Shown here piece after piece: positions 11,601 through 24,349 of a DNA stretch of 64,000 nucleotides (position 1 is the stretch's first letter; every line of letters starts with the position of its first letter). Below the pieces are notes generated by a model, which saw only the letters and a list, made by a program, of their open reading frames with translations, ran no database searches and was not told the DNA's origin. A program made the translations under genes and the position numbers. Source of the stretch: Clitoria ternatea (Eukaryota > Streptophyta > Magnoliopsida > Fabales > Fabaceae); the NCBI GenBank assembly GCA_037962975.1, contig CM075673.1, forward strand, positions 19,886,001 through 19,950,000, written 5' to 3'.

Positions 11601-12228
11601 TGATAATTTGGTTAATTTTACACGTACGTAATGCACCGTAAGAACAAAAAAGAAAATAATTGAAAGGTGATAAAATTCTACCAAATATAATGAATCTGGT
11701 TCATTCTCTCTCTGATCATCAAACACTTCAAACCCATTAATATAATTTGGTTCTACCTAACCAACCAAGTTCTTTTTTTTGTCCTAAATCTAGCATACCA
11801 ATCAAGAAACCAAAATGACATCGTAAAATAACTATTAATTAGGTAGGATTTTGTCTTATGATGTTATAATGGTAAGTGTTGATAAGATCAGACTCTTCAA
11901 CCTTTCAAACCCTCATATGTGTTAAAAATAATATTTATATATCTATACACCTCTTATAAGCACCAAATAATTTGATAAAAGAAAGAAAGTGGTAATGCTT
12001 TCTAACATCATAAAATAAAGTAAAATAAAAGTTGATAAAAAAAAAAGACAGCAATCTATCATCAATTACTAAAATACCAAAATTTAATCATCAAGAGCAT
12101 GCAGCATTTTCCTTTCCTTTTTGAAAAGGAATATTTTCCTAAAGTGCATGAGACAAGCAACTTTATATATTAATTAATAATTTTACAAGTATCAAATTAA
12201 ATAATGTCCAGCATTATTAACCAAACCT
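8697..12228. other. AT-rich intergenic region downstream of the MFS gene
   Basis: About 3.5 kb of AT-rich DNA. Apart from the motif cluster near 10840-11170 I see no supported gene or RNA. The last 100-200 bases before 12228 should contain the 3' UTR of the minus-strand transporter gene. A GATCCAATCCAAT/ATTGGATTAGATC pair (about 9820 and 10310) is too short to call a transposon. Confidence 0.5.
10840..11170. repeat. Cluster of CGCTAAATTTAG-like motifs, possible DNA-transposon end
   Basis: Words such as GTCGCTAAATTTAG, GTAACTAAATTTA, GGCCACTAAACTTT, TTAGTGATCGCTTGAC, CCGCTAAACTTA and GGTCGCTAG recur at 30-60 bp spacing in both orientations. Clusters like this occur as subterminal repeats of CACTA-type DNA transposons. 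No clean CACTA terminus, partner end or target duplication was found, so this is only a suggestion. Confidence 0.3.
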
Positions 12229-14055
12229 TCACTTTCTATTGTTTCTATCACGTTCCTCTGAGCAACTTGTGATGATTTGAGAATTAGTAGTACCAGTTTT
12301 TGTAATCTCCATCTCATTATTATTATTATCATTCTCTGCGTCATCAGTTTCCATTCTGAACTTCCTATAGATATCCCCTTTGTAAAATTTGCTAGTCCTC
12401 AGTGCCAAAATGAAGGAAACTAAGCACCCAACAAGAGTTGAAGCCGTGATTATGATAAAAGCCATTCTGTAGCATTGCACTCCCACACAAGTTAAGTCCT
12501 TCCCTGCTTCTCTTATGACCCCTTTACCCTTCAACTGTTTCAAACCCTCTTTATCATACAAATAACCAGTCACCCTCACGTTTAGAATGTAAGACCCAAG
12601 AGGGCTTGCAGCAGCTCCAAAATTGTACAAAGTGGAGTAGTATTTCAGCCCAAATATTTCTGATATGATTGCAAACACCAATGGCCATTGAGCTCCAAAA
12701 CAGAACCCAATAACCACTGAAGCAAAATAAAGTGAGTTTGGCACACCAAGTGCTATTAAAATATGACCAACACAAGAGAGAAGCATAACTAGAGTTAGCA
12801 TATATGGCCGAGGGAACTTGTACTTGGTCAAGAAAATTTCCGAGGCATAGCCAGAAACCACCCTTCCCAAGTAGTTCCATATGCTCACCAAGGACACAAA
12901 GGTTGTGGTGCTGTTACTCGGGTACCCTAATGAATGTCCAATCTGTCCTAGGTTGTCTATGGCTGTTAACGTTCCACCAACACCAAATGTTGTAGCAGTG
13001 AACAAAATCAGCATGTCAATACTGAACAAGGCTTGCAAGATGGTGTAGTCCTCTCCTCTGTTTGGTGGCTTGAGGATGTTCTCAAAACAAGAACTTTCCT
13101 TTTGTTGTGAGCTTATGGTGGTACTAGATGGTGGTTGTTGTGGATTTTCAGTGACTACTTTCAACTGGGGTAGTACTGAATCAGCCAAGCCTTGTGTGTT
13201 GTTGGTTTTTTTCAATTGGTTTAACTTTAACTCCTCTCTGAATACAACAACAAGTGGGAGAAGAAGAAAGGAGAAAACCACAAGACCATCAGCTATGTAT
13301 TCTATCCTTGAAAAGAGAAGTTTGTTTTGTATAACAATTAGTACCATGAGAAACAAAGCTAGGCCAAGTGAGATATAAAGAAGGTTGTAGAAAACTTTGT
13401 TGTTGTGTGTGGTTTGTTGTGTTGTGTTAAGTATCCTAATTGTTGGGAGGAAAAGGAAGGAAACAGCGGCAGGGAGCCAAGCAATGAGCAAGATAAGAGC
13501 TTGGGGATTGTGGTCACCATAGATAGCATGGTAGAGTTGTGTGATGATGGCACCACTAAGACCAACATAGCCTTTGAGTAGTCCCAGGATGCTGCCACGG
13601 TTTCCTGGGAAGTTTTTGACACATGTGACCAAAGCACCAGTGTTGGCAAAAGTTTGAGAATTTGCACCTATGCAAATGTAGAGACACATTTGCCAAACTT
13701 GTGGTTTGGGGATGTGGCCAGATACAGCTAGCCATATCATGAAGTAGCCAAAGAAGTTCATGATGACACCAATGGAGAGGACCACAAAAGGAGGGGTTAT
13801 CTCGTTGACAAGCCCTGAAATGACACCAACGTTGGCACCAAGGTCTTTGAAGAAGCTTAGCAAGTTGAGGGTTGATTGGTCGTAGCCTAAAGAGGTTTTG
13901 ACTTCGTTGGAGTAAATGCCAAACATGTAGGTTGCCCCTGCCACGGACATGATTAGTAAAGATGCAAATAGCATGAACCAACGGCCACTGAGGACTTGGT
14001 AGGTGAAGCTCTTCATTGATCTCAACCCACCACTACTCATCTCTGCCACCACCAT
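12229..14055 (-). CDS. Nodulin-like / MFS-type membrane transporter (NFD4-like family)
   Basis: Intact 608-residue single-exon frame. The N-terminal half is a Nodulin-like domain, starting at about residue 23 with SGRWFMLFASLLIMSVAGATYMFGIYS and carrying the family signature RGSILGLLKGYVGLSGAI. The second half (about 330-565) is an MFS-type repeat with FGVGGTLTAIDNLGQIG, SIWNYLGRVVSGY and the family phrase EIFGLKYYSTLYNFG. About twelve hydrophobic segments fit a multipass membrane protein. The central loop (about 285-325) and the tail after 565 are polar, and the tail is Asn-rich. Family members lie in plant membranes and most have no known substrate; some were first noted in nodules or in nuclear fusion mutants. 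ATG 14055 is the first Met; a second Met (residue 6) is equally possible. A TATATAT stretch lies about 90 bp upstream on this strand (near 14140). Sure of the family, unsure of the cargo. Confidence 0.93.
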   Translation of the reverse strand: MVVAEMSSGGLRSMKSFTYQVLSGRWFMLFASLLIMSVAGATYMFGIYSNEVKTSLGYDQSTLNLLSFFKDLGANVGVISGLVNEITPPFVVLSIGVIMNFFGYFMIWLAVSGHIPKPQVWQMCLYICIGANSQTFANTGALVTCVKNFPGNRGSILGLLKGYVGLSGAIITQLYHAIYGDHNPQALILLIAWLPAAVSFLFLPTIRILNTTQQTTHNNKVFYNLLYISLGLALFLMVLIVIQNKLLFSRIEYIADGLVVFSFLLLPLVVVFREELKLNQLKKTNNTQGLADSVLPQLKVVTENPQQPPSSTTISSQQKESSCFENILKPPNRGEDYTILQALFSIDMLILFTATTFGVGGTLTAIDNLGQIGHSLGYPSNSTTTFVSLVSIWNYLGRVVSGYASEIFLTKYKFPRPYMLTLVMLLSCVGHILIALGVPNSLYFASVVIGFCFGAQWPLVFAIISEIFGLKYYSTLYNFGAAASPLGSYILNVRVTGYLYDKEGLKQLKGKGVIREAGKDLTCVGVQCYRMAFIIITASTLVGCLVSFILALRTSKFYKGDIYRKFRMETDDAENDNNNNEMEITKTGTTNSQIITSCSEERDRNNRK

Positions 14056-14999
14056 TTTTTTTCCCTTTGTTGTTGTGTTTTAGGGATAGGATTCACAAAG
14101 TGTTTGTTAATGTGGATAAATTATGAGGATGGCAGTACCACATATATATTATGGTGGGGGTGGAGTCAATTTGGATATAAAGCAATTGTTTGGTTATTTG
14201 TCGGAGTTGGTTAAATTTCAATTTAAATAACCTAAAAAATAGATTTAAAAGAAGTTTTGATTATATCAACTTTTAATTTTTTTAATTTTATAATTTCGTC
14301 TCTTCAACTACATACTAAACAGACACAAAATATTCTAGACGCATTTCAGTAAGGAATTAATAGATGCTCATGAATTTAGAAAAGAAAAAGGTGTGAAAAT
14401 TTTTTCCCTGAAAATGGGGAGAAAAAAATTGCACACGGAATAAATGATTGTTGTTTGACTAGTGGGGACTTCGTGGTTGAGGAAAATAGTAAGGTCGGTT
14501 GTACTAGGGGAAGGGTTTTCTCAGGTTTTCAAGGGAAAATAAAAAATAAAAAATTTCATTATGGGGTGTTATTAAAAGAGAGGGGGGAAAATGAAAGAAG
14601 TGGTAGGATAATGATGGGGAAAGAATAGTGATATGAAGGGAAAAACATGGTGTACGAGAAAATAAAGTGTTTATATATAGAGTTTAATTTTGATATGTTA
14701 TTTTTGTGGTAAGATTCTTTAAAGTGTTTGGAACACTGGTTCATTGAAGGTTGAGAAAAATTTTAAAATTTCTCACGTAACCACCCCCAAATGGAGATAT
14801 TTGTATATATTTGTGAGCCAACCACTTTACATTTAAACAAAAGAAACTAAAGTGAACATATCATATTATGACTCTTTTTATTAGAGGTAAACTTAGTTAA
14901 TAGTTATAGTAGTGTGTTTATTATAAATTATGAAAAAAATAATTTTAATAGCACCTCAATGAAACTTGAATGGTTGTTGGTTAGTGTATTTTAATTAAA

Positions 15000-15023
15000 T
15001 TATATATATATATATATATATAA
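15000..15023. repeat. (TA)n microsatellite
   Basis: Eleven or so uninterrupted TA units. Confidence 0.95.
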
Positions 15024-17814
15024 TATTGTATATTGAATATAATATTAAAAAAAAGGGGTGTCACAATATTTGTGTGCTAAGTACAATTATATGAATCAAG
15101 AAAATGACAAGCACTCTACGCGGTGCTCCTCATCCTCAACCAGCCACTAAAAGGAGAAGAGCCGGGACACAGTGGGAAACTGGGTATCATCACTTATCAG
15201 ACATATCGAAATCCAATTAATATATGGTTTAGATTATTTTCTTAAATTGTGAAGCATAAATATAATTTTTGTGGTATTTTGCATTCTACCACACGTTGTT
15301 AGGTAACCAACCTTAATATGGAGTTTCATCCTAGTGACTAGTGACAGCTATTCAAATTCTGAGGGAGAAACTGTGGAAGCTTGTTATGTTATGTTATCAA
15401 TCATTGTAAGTGTTGAAGGTCTCAGAGGAAGAGAATGACATAAGTTGCTACGTCAATTGATTGTGTTTGGCAGTATAGCTCGCTATACAGGTCGGTACAA
15501 CCCACAATGGGCCAATTAATGTGAGTTCGCGTTTTAAATGAATCAGTTTTTTTAGGACTATGTAAGGATCGTAAACCCGTAGGTTAGTTCGCGGGTTAAC
15601 TCGTATATACTTATATATATATTTTTATTTTATTTTTAAATTATAGAATTTGGTTCAAACACATTTTATTTATGAAACTCAAGCCACATATAATTTAAAA
15701 CATTTAATAATCTAAAAAATTAGGAACATTCACAACTAATTTTTAATAAATTAACGATCAATGGAATTTAAAAGTCAACTTTATCATATTTCAATATAAG
15801 GAACATTGAAGTTCTTTATTTTCTTAAAAAGTGTAGTGTGAAAGTAAAATAATATGAAGAAAAGGTAGAGTTTATTTAAAATAAAATAACAAATTTAAAT
15901 ATATATTGGTCCGCGAGTTAAACGAGCTCAGCCCGCTAGGCTGCATTTTAAATGGTCCTTTTATTTTCAACCCACAACCTATGTAAGTGAGTTAAACAGG
16001 CCGGTTCGTGGGTCCGAACTCGTATACCCAACTCTACATGCTAGTGATAACTATGATTAAATTGAGGTTTGAACCATTATTAAATAAATAGATTCATAGT
16101 TTAATCAGTTTAATCGATTAATTTAATCCAATTTTTATAACAATTCTTAATATTGATCTACATATTATTTTTGATTCATATTTGATCAATAAATTATAAA
16201 ATTATTTGATTAACCCTAATTAGTATGTACAACTTTAACTAGAAACCAAATATCTACTTAAACTTTGAGGTAAAAATTGTTTTTTTTTAAATTAGGTAAA
16301 AATTGTTTTTTTTTTGGAAAATGGTAAAAATTGTTTCAAATCCATTTATAAGTGTTTGGGCTAGCCTAGCCCATCAAGAATTGGTACGAGTGAGGTCAAG
16401 CCTAAAATGTTACGCCCTGTCGTAACATACTTGGATACAACATGTCCAATGCACACTCTAAGACACACCCCACGTCAAATAAACCCCGAACTCAAGGATT
16501 TTGAGTGGTGTGGTTTCACATGGGTGGATTTTTTCCATCTTTAAATAAAAAAGTTAAACATATATCATTTAAATCAATCAAAAAGAAAATATTGTTGGGG
16601 AGCACAAAGTTGTTGATGGTTGTCACCTGCCACTAACCTTTTGCTCCATTGCTCACAGATGAAGACGCACCAGTTTTTGTTTTGTATATTGCCATTGGAG
16701 TTACTGGGAAATAGTTGGTTTCAACTTTTCAATAACAATATACTAGGCATGTGATGTGACAATCACATACAATTTGGCTGCTGGAACAGATTGCAAATTT
16801 CAAATCTAGAGATGATGATGATATGAGAATTGGAGACCAATCCCCGTTCTTCACCTTCAATACAATTCTTGGAACCGAACCATATGAATTGTTTTGTCTA
16901 GAGTCAACAGCTGAGAAAGAGAGACCCAAATAATTACTAACTAAAATGGCCAAGAAAAAGTGGAATTCAACAATCTTTAATTTTGGATTTGTATACTATA
17001 TCAGTGATATATTTCTAAAACCACATAATGATTTTTAAATGTTCACAACGAGTGAAATGTATGGGAAAAATCTTAAATAATTACTATAGAAAATTACGTT
17101 TATATTACTCTAAATGTATCACTTAATCACAAGGGAGTTTTTATGCATTTTTATACACTTAGGGAAATATGTAAAAAAACAAAATAAATATAGGGGTTCA
17201 GACTCAGGTCCATGATGATATGGAGGTTCAGGAAAACAACTATACTAAAATGAGATTTGAAATATCCCAGATCCTTGCCTTAAATGGGGAAGGATGGAGT
17301 GTTGTAGGACCCTCCAAAGATCCAAGGGAACACATAATAATTTTAAAAATATTATATGATTTTTTTCTTTTAATTTACCAAATAAAAATTAACTTCACTT
17401 CCTATTATTCAGAAATGTATCTCTTTAGGAGAGAAAAAAAAAGGCCAGTGTTGTCCTTATCCTAACACAAATATTTGGAGGCAATAGTTTTATCCATTAT
17501 GAAAACTTTGTCAAAAGTAAGATGAGGAGGAATTTTGGTATCAAAGTGCATATAAATTATCGAGGGAGTAACTATAAGAAAACAAAATTAAGAACAGCAC
17601 CAGCTAGGCTTTGCTATAATACTAATCAAGCAATTGAAAATCTGGATCTTCTTCTTGTCTTTCTCTCCAAAGTCCTTCATCTGTCTCTTATATTTGTACT
17701 GATAGCTAATTTATTAATTATAATTATAATATATTTTCCACCACATTGACTGGATGAGAAAGACCAACACACTGCCGGCTTTCTATTTCTTATGGAGCTG
17801 TGTCTCTGTATGAT

Positions 17815-17832
17815 TCCATCTATATATACAGG
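17815..17832 (+). promoter_or_regulatory. Possible TATA box of the acetyltransferase-like gene
   Basis: CCATCTATATATACAGG lies about 45 bp before ATG 17869. If used, the 5' UTR would be only about 15-25 nt, so a start further upstream is also possible. Confidence 0.35.
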
Positions 17833-17868
17833 TTTGAATCTTGTTGAATATTTACTATTCATTAAGCT

Positions 17869-20800
17869 ATGGATGAAGCTAATAGAATGGAAGAAGGCAT
17901 CAATAATTCACCATTCAATCATGATGGTAAGGAAGGTTCTACTGTTGCACATGGCAATGACACAATGCCTAAGGGTGTGGATGAATCCATCCAGGAAATA
18001 GCTCAAAAGCAGAAGGCCAAGAGGGTTGCTACCCTTGATGCATTTAGGGGTCTCACCATAGTGGTTGGTCTTTTCATCCTAACCTTTTTTCTTTTGTCAA
18101 ACTTTTGTGTGTAGCAAGACCAATAGACCAGACCAGTTCACAAGAATTATTTTAATTACAAAAAAGAAATTATAGAGAATGATTGTTTCTTACTCATTTT
18201 AGATAAGATATTTCAAAGAAATTAAAAAAAAAATTAATTTAGGAATAGATACAAGGTCGGTTATATGCTCATTTTATATTGTAAACCTCTCAAGTATGAC
18301 AGAGTATTATACTGTCTAGAATTACTATATATTATGGTATCATCTAATAAATGAATGTTTTAACAAATTTAAGAATCGATATGAATTTATTAAAAATAAA
18401 AAATGTTATATTATATTCATTAACATGTATTATTTTATAATTAATTAAAGAAAAAATAGGTAACATTTTTCTCCTCAAATACCTTCCTCCTAGACCTTAT
18501 AAAATATTTGTAAGCCAGCCTAGACTTTACTTTATATATGGGTAGAAACAATGCAAATAAGTGGAAGAGGTTTGTCGTATCAAACTAAAAATAAGAATAG
18601 AAATAGTTGTTCTTTTCAAAGTGAGGTTGTTGGTGCAAATAAACTAAGGTTGTAGAGGAGGGGAGTGAAAGGTTTTGAGGGAGAAAGAAAGGGAAGAAAA
18701 GAGGAATAATGTTTTATAAAGTACTTATAAAAAAATAGAACTCTCAAATATAAGAAGAGAAAATGCTTTCAATTAGTATCTTCATTCCTTCTCTTCCCCC
18801 GAAAACAACCTTTGAAACATAAGGATACATGAACATTCATTTTATATCTTAAACCATTTCTATGTTTCATAGGATTAGAGATAATTTAACCTATAATAGT
18901 AGACTTCTTAAATATTATTTATTTATTTATTTGACAAATATAAATTTGTTAGACAGACAAATTGTTCCTTTCAGACATAGATAGTCAATGTGAATTTATC
19001 TTCATCTTTAGTATTGAATAATTTTTTAAAAACCAAATTAATTTAAGACATGCTTTTGTCTCAAGGTATGGTGTAATTGTTTAAAAGTAAATGTAAACTA
19101 GTGAATATATTACATAAATAGGGATGTAGTGATGTGGTTTCCTAATTGTCTTTTATTCCTGTATGTTACAAAAAAATAAATATTACCCACATAAATAATG
19201 AGGAATCTTATTATTATTTTTATTTCTCTCTTTCACACGTCAATGTCATGTTCCTTATCAACATGAAAGGATTCAAATATATGTTGAGGTTAAAAAAACT
19301 ATTTAATCAATATCTTTTGTAAATGTAAACTATAAAAAATTACCTTTAAATTAATTAAAGGTCCTTACTCTTAAATAGATTAAATATACACAATATTAAA
19401 ATGGAACATACCAAAATATTAATATCTTATTTAGATGAATTTGAATAAGTTTACTATATAAAAAAACTTTTGAAATAACCTAAAAAACTTTAAAAACTAT
19501 TAGTGATTCCTTGAGGTCAATATTTAGTGTATGTTATGGATATAATGTGTTAAGATTTATGATTAAATTACAAATGTCTTTTTTCGTGGTACTTCTTCAT
19601 TTTTTCTTCTTTACTCCTATTTCAAAGAATTAAACAAAGAAAAACGCATTTTAATTTAAAAGATATTGACCCAATTAATTTGGTAAATAATTCTGATTTA
19701 TGCTATAACTCAAAAAGTCTTAATCTATTTGGTAAGTTAAATCCGATATGAATTAAGATATGGCACCTGACAAATTGTGTGATCTATAAATTATTAAATT
19801 GCTAAGTATTTGATTTGGTTGTGGTAATTTATGTGTAGCTGATGATACTGGTAGATGATGCTGGTGAAGCTTATCCACGCATAGATCACTCACCGTGGAA
19901 TGGATGTACTTTGGCCGATTTCGTTATGCCTTTCTTTCTTTTCATTGTTGGGGTTGCCATAGCCCTTGCTTTCAAGGTATTTTATATTCTTTCACTGAAA
20001 CAACCATCACTTTTAAAAAAGAAATGACAAGATTAAAACATTACTTAAAAACCAAATAACTTGTTGATTATATATATATATATATATATATATAATTATA
20101 ATGTATCATATGAGAAGTGAGATGACCATATAATGAAGAATTAACATTAATCCTGTGAGTTTTTAAAAAAGTCATACTACCTTTTAAGTGATTACGTGAT
20201 TTTAAAAAACTTTTAATGTCAACTATCCATTGTATGATTATACAGTCCATATTGACTCTCATCCCAAAACTTTCCTCGTAAAATACATTATATATATATA
20301 TATATATATTACAGCTCAATTATGCAGGATTGAACTATCAAGATCGTGTTGTTTGAATTATGGTTTTATTCATATATTTTTCCCCAAGTTGCTTTTTTGT
20401 TGAATATATTATCAGCAAGTAAATTTTAGTTCAGTTATAACCCTGGACCGTAATAATACAGAGAATCCCCAAGATAAAGACTGCCGTGAAGAAGATAACC
20501 ATCAGGACGTTGAAGCTTCTCTTCTGGGGCATACTTTTGCAAGGTAATTAAACAAAACTAAAAGGAGTACGCATACATAAGAGTTTCATACTAAGCTTGA
20601 TATATAAGAAAATAAATACTGGTGTTATGATAAATTTGATTATACGACAGGAGGGTACTCTCATGCCCCTGATGATCTCGAATATGGAGTTAACATGAAA
20701 TTTATCAGATGGTGTGGTATTCTCCAGGTATATATGGCTTGGAATAAATTAAATTAAATTTAATCAAACATATGGCCCAATATCAGTTCTTGAATAATCA

Positions 20801-23432
20801 GCACTGGATCTGAATTTTTTTTGTTTGCAGAGAATAGCACTTGTATACTGTGTTGTAGCTCTAATAGAAACATTTACTACCAAGCTTAGACCCACTACTC
20901 TGGGTTCTGGATACCTATCCATTTTTACTGCATATAGATGGCAATGGTAATTAGAAATTAATTGCTACACACATTTAACTTCAACACATATGCTGATTAA
21001 TTATTATAGCGATACAAACAAAACTTTAAAAAAACATGAAGGGCATTAATTAACTGAAATTTTGGGTTTTATATAGGTTTGGGGGCTTGGTGGCATTTCT
21101 CATTTACATGATCACAACGTTCACCCTCTACGTTCCAGATTGGAGTTTCGTGGATCATATAAACGGCGACCAACCAAAGAGATACACGGTACATACACAC
21201 CCTCTTTCTAATTAATTATCTTAAATTTGTTTAATTCTCTTATTTAAACGTGATTTATCAAATTTAATCTTTTACCAAATAAAGTTGGATATACCTTTAA
21301 TCACACATGAAATACCTAAATATAGACTATACGTTAAATAAACATATGTATTTAGCTTTTGTTTGATTAAAAGTTGAGGTTGGTTAAATTTTAGTTTAAC
21401 TGTTTTAAACAGTTAATCTTTAATTTTTTTTTATTTTCATAGCTTTTTTCCCGAACTGTATATCAAACAAACACTTAATGCAGTCGGCTAAAATTGATTT
21501 TCTAAATAATTTATTAGAGTCTAAATTATTTTTAACTCTCTTATCTTTTTCACTAAATTTCAAGTTTTTAATTTTGTTATGTAACTGTAACCTTTTAAAA
21601 TGTTTTTCGATAAGTCTTCTTTATATAATTTTTACTATCTTTGTAAATGAAACTAGGTGAAAAATATCATATATTTTCATTTTTTTTATACAATACATCA
21701 TATAATATGATTCTCCATATCAAATGATCATTAATTATAGAGTAAACAACATGTCATTTTTCTATTATCATATTTAATAAAAAATGAATTGAAGGAACTT
21801 AAATAAACTATTTTAAAAAGTTAAAGATCTAATTGACATTAAAAAAATCAAAAATATAATTTAAAGTTTATTGAAATATTTAACCTTAAATCGATTATAT
21901 CATAAAACAAACAGATAAGATAAACTCTTTAGAACTTCGTTTTTTGAACCATATATGAGTTATCACAGCAACATTATATATCGTTTTCTGAACTATATAT
22001 GGGTTACCACAGCAACATTATATCTTGAGAAATGTAATTTGAAACGGTGTTAATTGTGAAGCATAATATTTGTTAATTTAATTTTACAATAATAATAGGT
22101 TATATGTGGGATGAGAGGACACCTAGGACCAGCTTGTAACGCTGTTGGGTATGTGGATAGACAAGTTTGGGGGGTCAATCATCTTTATTCTCAACCTGTT
22201 TGGACACGCTTGAAGGTCAGCACACTAGTTATTCACTACTTAATATGTTCTTAATTATACTTTATAATTTTTAAAACAAAATTCAAACCAAGGCATTTCT
22301 AAACAAATTGATTATGTCATATATCTATTGCCCTTTTTAACTAACTTTTTCTATAACGTTTATAGGCTTGCACATTCAGTTCACCAGGTGCAGGCCCTTT
22401 TCGTGAAGATGCACCAAATTGGTGTCTTGCTCCCTTTGAACCCGAGGGTTTGTTAAGGTTTTACTCTTTATTTTTCTTTTCTTTAATCTTGGTATACTTT
22501 ATTAGCTAACATTTTTTTCTTTAACTAGTTCCATATCAGCTATCCTCTCTGGCACCATCGGCATCCATTATGGGCACGTCTTGATTCACTTCAAGGTTAC
22601 AAAATTTCACCTTGTCATGCAAACACACAAAAATTATTCAAGTTTGCTATAAATTTATAAAACTTTTACAGGGTCATTGGGAGAGGCTAAAACATTGGGT
22701 CCCAATGGGATTTGTGTTACTCATAATAGCTATCATCCTTCACTTTACAGATGGTAAGCTAGTAAGATAAGCACCTCAAAATATACCAGTTTTGTGAAAG
22801 AGAAATCTTGATTAAAATAATTACATGCAGCTATCCCACTAAACAAGCAACTCTACAGCTTCAGCTATGTTTGTTTCACAGCTGGGGCAGCTGGAATTGT
22901 CTTCTCTGGCTTCTACATACTGGTATAAAAATTGTTTCAAAATTATTAGTCATTGTTTTTATAAGATGCACTTTGTGATTCTTGTTTGACACTCTCTGAT
23001 AATTTAATTGATTAAACAGATAGATGTTTGGGGGCTCCGTACTCCATTCTTGTTCTTGGAATGGATAGGAATGAATGCTATGCTGGTGTTTGTTATGGCC
23101 GCTGAGGGAATCTTTGCAGCATTTGTAAATGGATGGTACTATGAAAATCCACGTAACTCACTAGTAAGACCCATGATCTTTTCATTTCTATACACTCCAT
23201 GTAGCTTTCAAGTTATTTAAAACTCTCATATAAGATGTGATTATTTAAAGGAGTAGGAACTAACCAATAGCCATAAACCAACCAGGTACACTGGATAAAG
23301 AGGCATGTGTTTGTGAAAGTTTGGCACTCAGAGAGGGTTGGAACTCTGTTATATGTCATATTTGCAGAAATAACTTTTTGGGGAGTGGTTGCTGGTGTCT
23401 TGCACAAATTAGGAATATATTGGAAATTGTAA
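17869..23432 (+). CDS. Heparan-alpha-glucosaminide N-acetyltransferase-like membrane protein, 13 exons
   Basis: Exons I read: 17869-18063, 19839-19976, 20462-20543, 20651-20727, 20831-20946, 21077-21188, 22099-22215, 22366-22457, 22529-22595, 22672-22753, 22831-22922, 23020-23163, 23286-23432 (TAA). All introns are GT..AG, all phases agree, and the total is 1461 nt, 486 aa. A polar N-tail of about 45 residues precedes RVATLDAFRGLTIV, the family start of the membrane region. Exon 2 gives YPRIDHSPWNG followed by LADFVMPFFLFIVG. Its His aligns with the active-site His of animal HGSNAT, which moves acetyl from acetyl-CoA across the lysosome membrane to heparan glucosamine. Later phrases are GGYSHAPDDLEYGV, RWCGILQRIALVY, LGPACNAVGYVDRQVWG and GLRTPFLFLEWIGMNAM. 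Plants lack heparan sulfate, so the substrate here is unknown. Exon borders are inferred from family conservation and splice consensus and not from transcripts. Confidence 0.9.
18064..19838 (+). other. Intron 1 of the acetyltransferase-like gene (1775 bp)
   Basis: Donor GTTGGT after ..CTCACCATAGTG, acceptor TTTATGTGTAG before CTGATGATACTG. The joined peptide LTIVLMILVDD matches the family. The interior is AT-rich with no recognisable element. Confidence 0.85.
20069..20309. repeat. Paired (TA)n tracts in intron 2
   Basis: A (TA)13-like tract at 20069-20094 and a (TA)11-like tract at 20288-20309 flank about 190 bp. The inner borders, ATTATAATGTAT and AATACATTAT, are near inverted copies, which could mark a small MITE-like insertion. 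No target duplication beyond TA can be recognised. Confidence 0.5.
21189..22098 (+). other. Intron 6 of the acetyltransferase-like gene (910 bp)
   Basis: Donor GTACAT after AGATACACG, acceptor AATAATAATAG before GTTATATGTGGG. It contains two near copies of a 35-40 bp phrase (around 21935-21990 and 21985-22030: GAAC..TATATATGAGTTA/GGGTTACCACAGCAACATTATAT), a small local duplication. No gene inside. Confidence 0.8.
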
Positions 23433-24349
23433 ATTGTTATTCTTCTTTTTGGTTTCCATTTGGTTCAATCAATGTACTCTACAAAGTCCTAATCACTTTC
23501 TCTTCCACGTATTGCCAGAGAGAGTGTCACTCCAAAATTTCAGGTTGTTTCTACAATGAGGATGACATGAATGTTACCTGTAGAGCCGGTTCTTGGTAAT
23601 TTTACTTTGCATTTGGGTCCTCGTATAAATGGCTCCTTTCTACCAAAACTGAACGAACTTACTTGTTAAGATCAATGATTTTCTTTTTTCTTTTTATGTT
23701 AGAACTAAGTTAACAATTTACATGTCAGGCTGCAATGGAGCACATTTTTTTTCTTTGTTTCTTTTCATTATTAAGCACCTCATATTTGTAAAATGCTTTA
23801 TTACCTTTATATCTACAATTAATGCAAGAAGTAATTCCAATAACAGTTCCTTATTGATACAGGGGACTTGTATCTTACAACAGGGAAAATAATGCCCCTT
23901 TTTTACATACAGTTAATATTTATAACTTTACCAATAGATTTTGTGAAACACTAATAAAAATATGCCTAATGTTTTTTCAGTTTACGTACTCAATTGTGTC
24001 ATTCTTATACCATTAACTATAACACTTATTTAATAAAAGTACGAGGAAATTTTTTTTGATTTTGCAAACCTAATTTGGTCACTTAGATACCCCTTAACAC
24101 TAGATAAATTAATCCTAAAAAGGTTATACAAAAGCTAAATTAAAATACAAATTTTGAAAAATTATGAAGGTTAGGAGGCTGACACTACGTGTCCTCCTAA
24201 CGCTACACGTGAGTCCAACAATTTCCACTTGACATTACGCATCAAGACCTACGCATGGGAACCCTTTGACACTACACATCCTGTGGATGCTACGCTTCAA
24301 ACTTTGTAAAACTTGCTCTCAGGTTTGCATAAGACCTGAGAGCTAAAAT
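23433..24349. other. 3' flank of the acetyltransferase-like gene
   Basis: The 3' UTR must lie here, but I see no decisive poly(A) signal. The region grades into unrelated AT-rich spacer. Near 24173-24198 there is an interrupted inverted repeat (AGGAG-GCT-GACAC-TAC-GTGTC-CTCCT). Confidence 0.5.

Larger units (their letters stand above)
14056..17868. other. Intergenic region between two divergently oriented host genes
   Basis: About 3.8 kb of AT-rich DNA. It should hold the promoter of the minus-strand transporter at its left end and that of the plus-strand acetyltransferase-like gene at its right end. A (TA)n microsatellite lies near 15001. A segment near 15475-16040 is richer in G/C words (GGTCGGTACAACCCAC at one side, GGTTCGTGGGTCCGAACTCG at the other) and looks like an old dispersed element, but I cannot define its ends. 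No gene is supported. Confidence 0.5.

Noticed and set aside
12554..13981. Several frames overlapping the transporter gene on both strands
   Set aside because: Shadows of the intact 608 aa gene; no independent features.
15475..16040. Segment with GGTCGGTACAACCCAC and GTGGGTCCGAACTCG, perhaps an old DNA transposon
   Set aside because: Ends and duplications could not be defined; no coding content.
16729..16953. 74 aa minus-strand frame
   Set aside because: No recognisable domain, no support from context; chance frame in AT-rich spacer.
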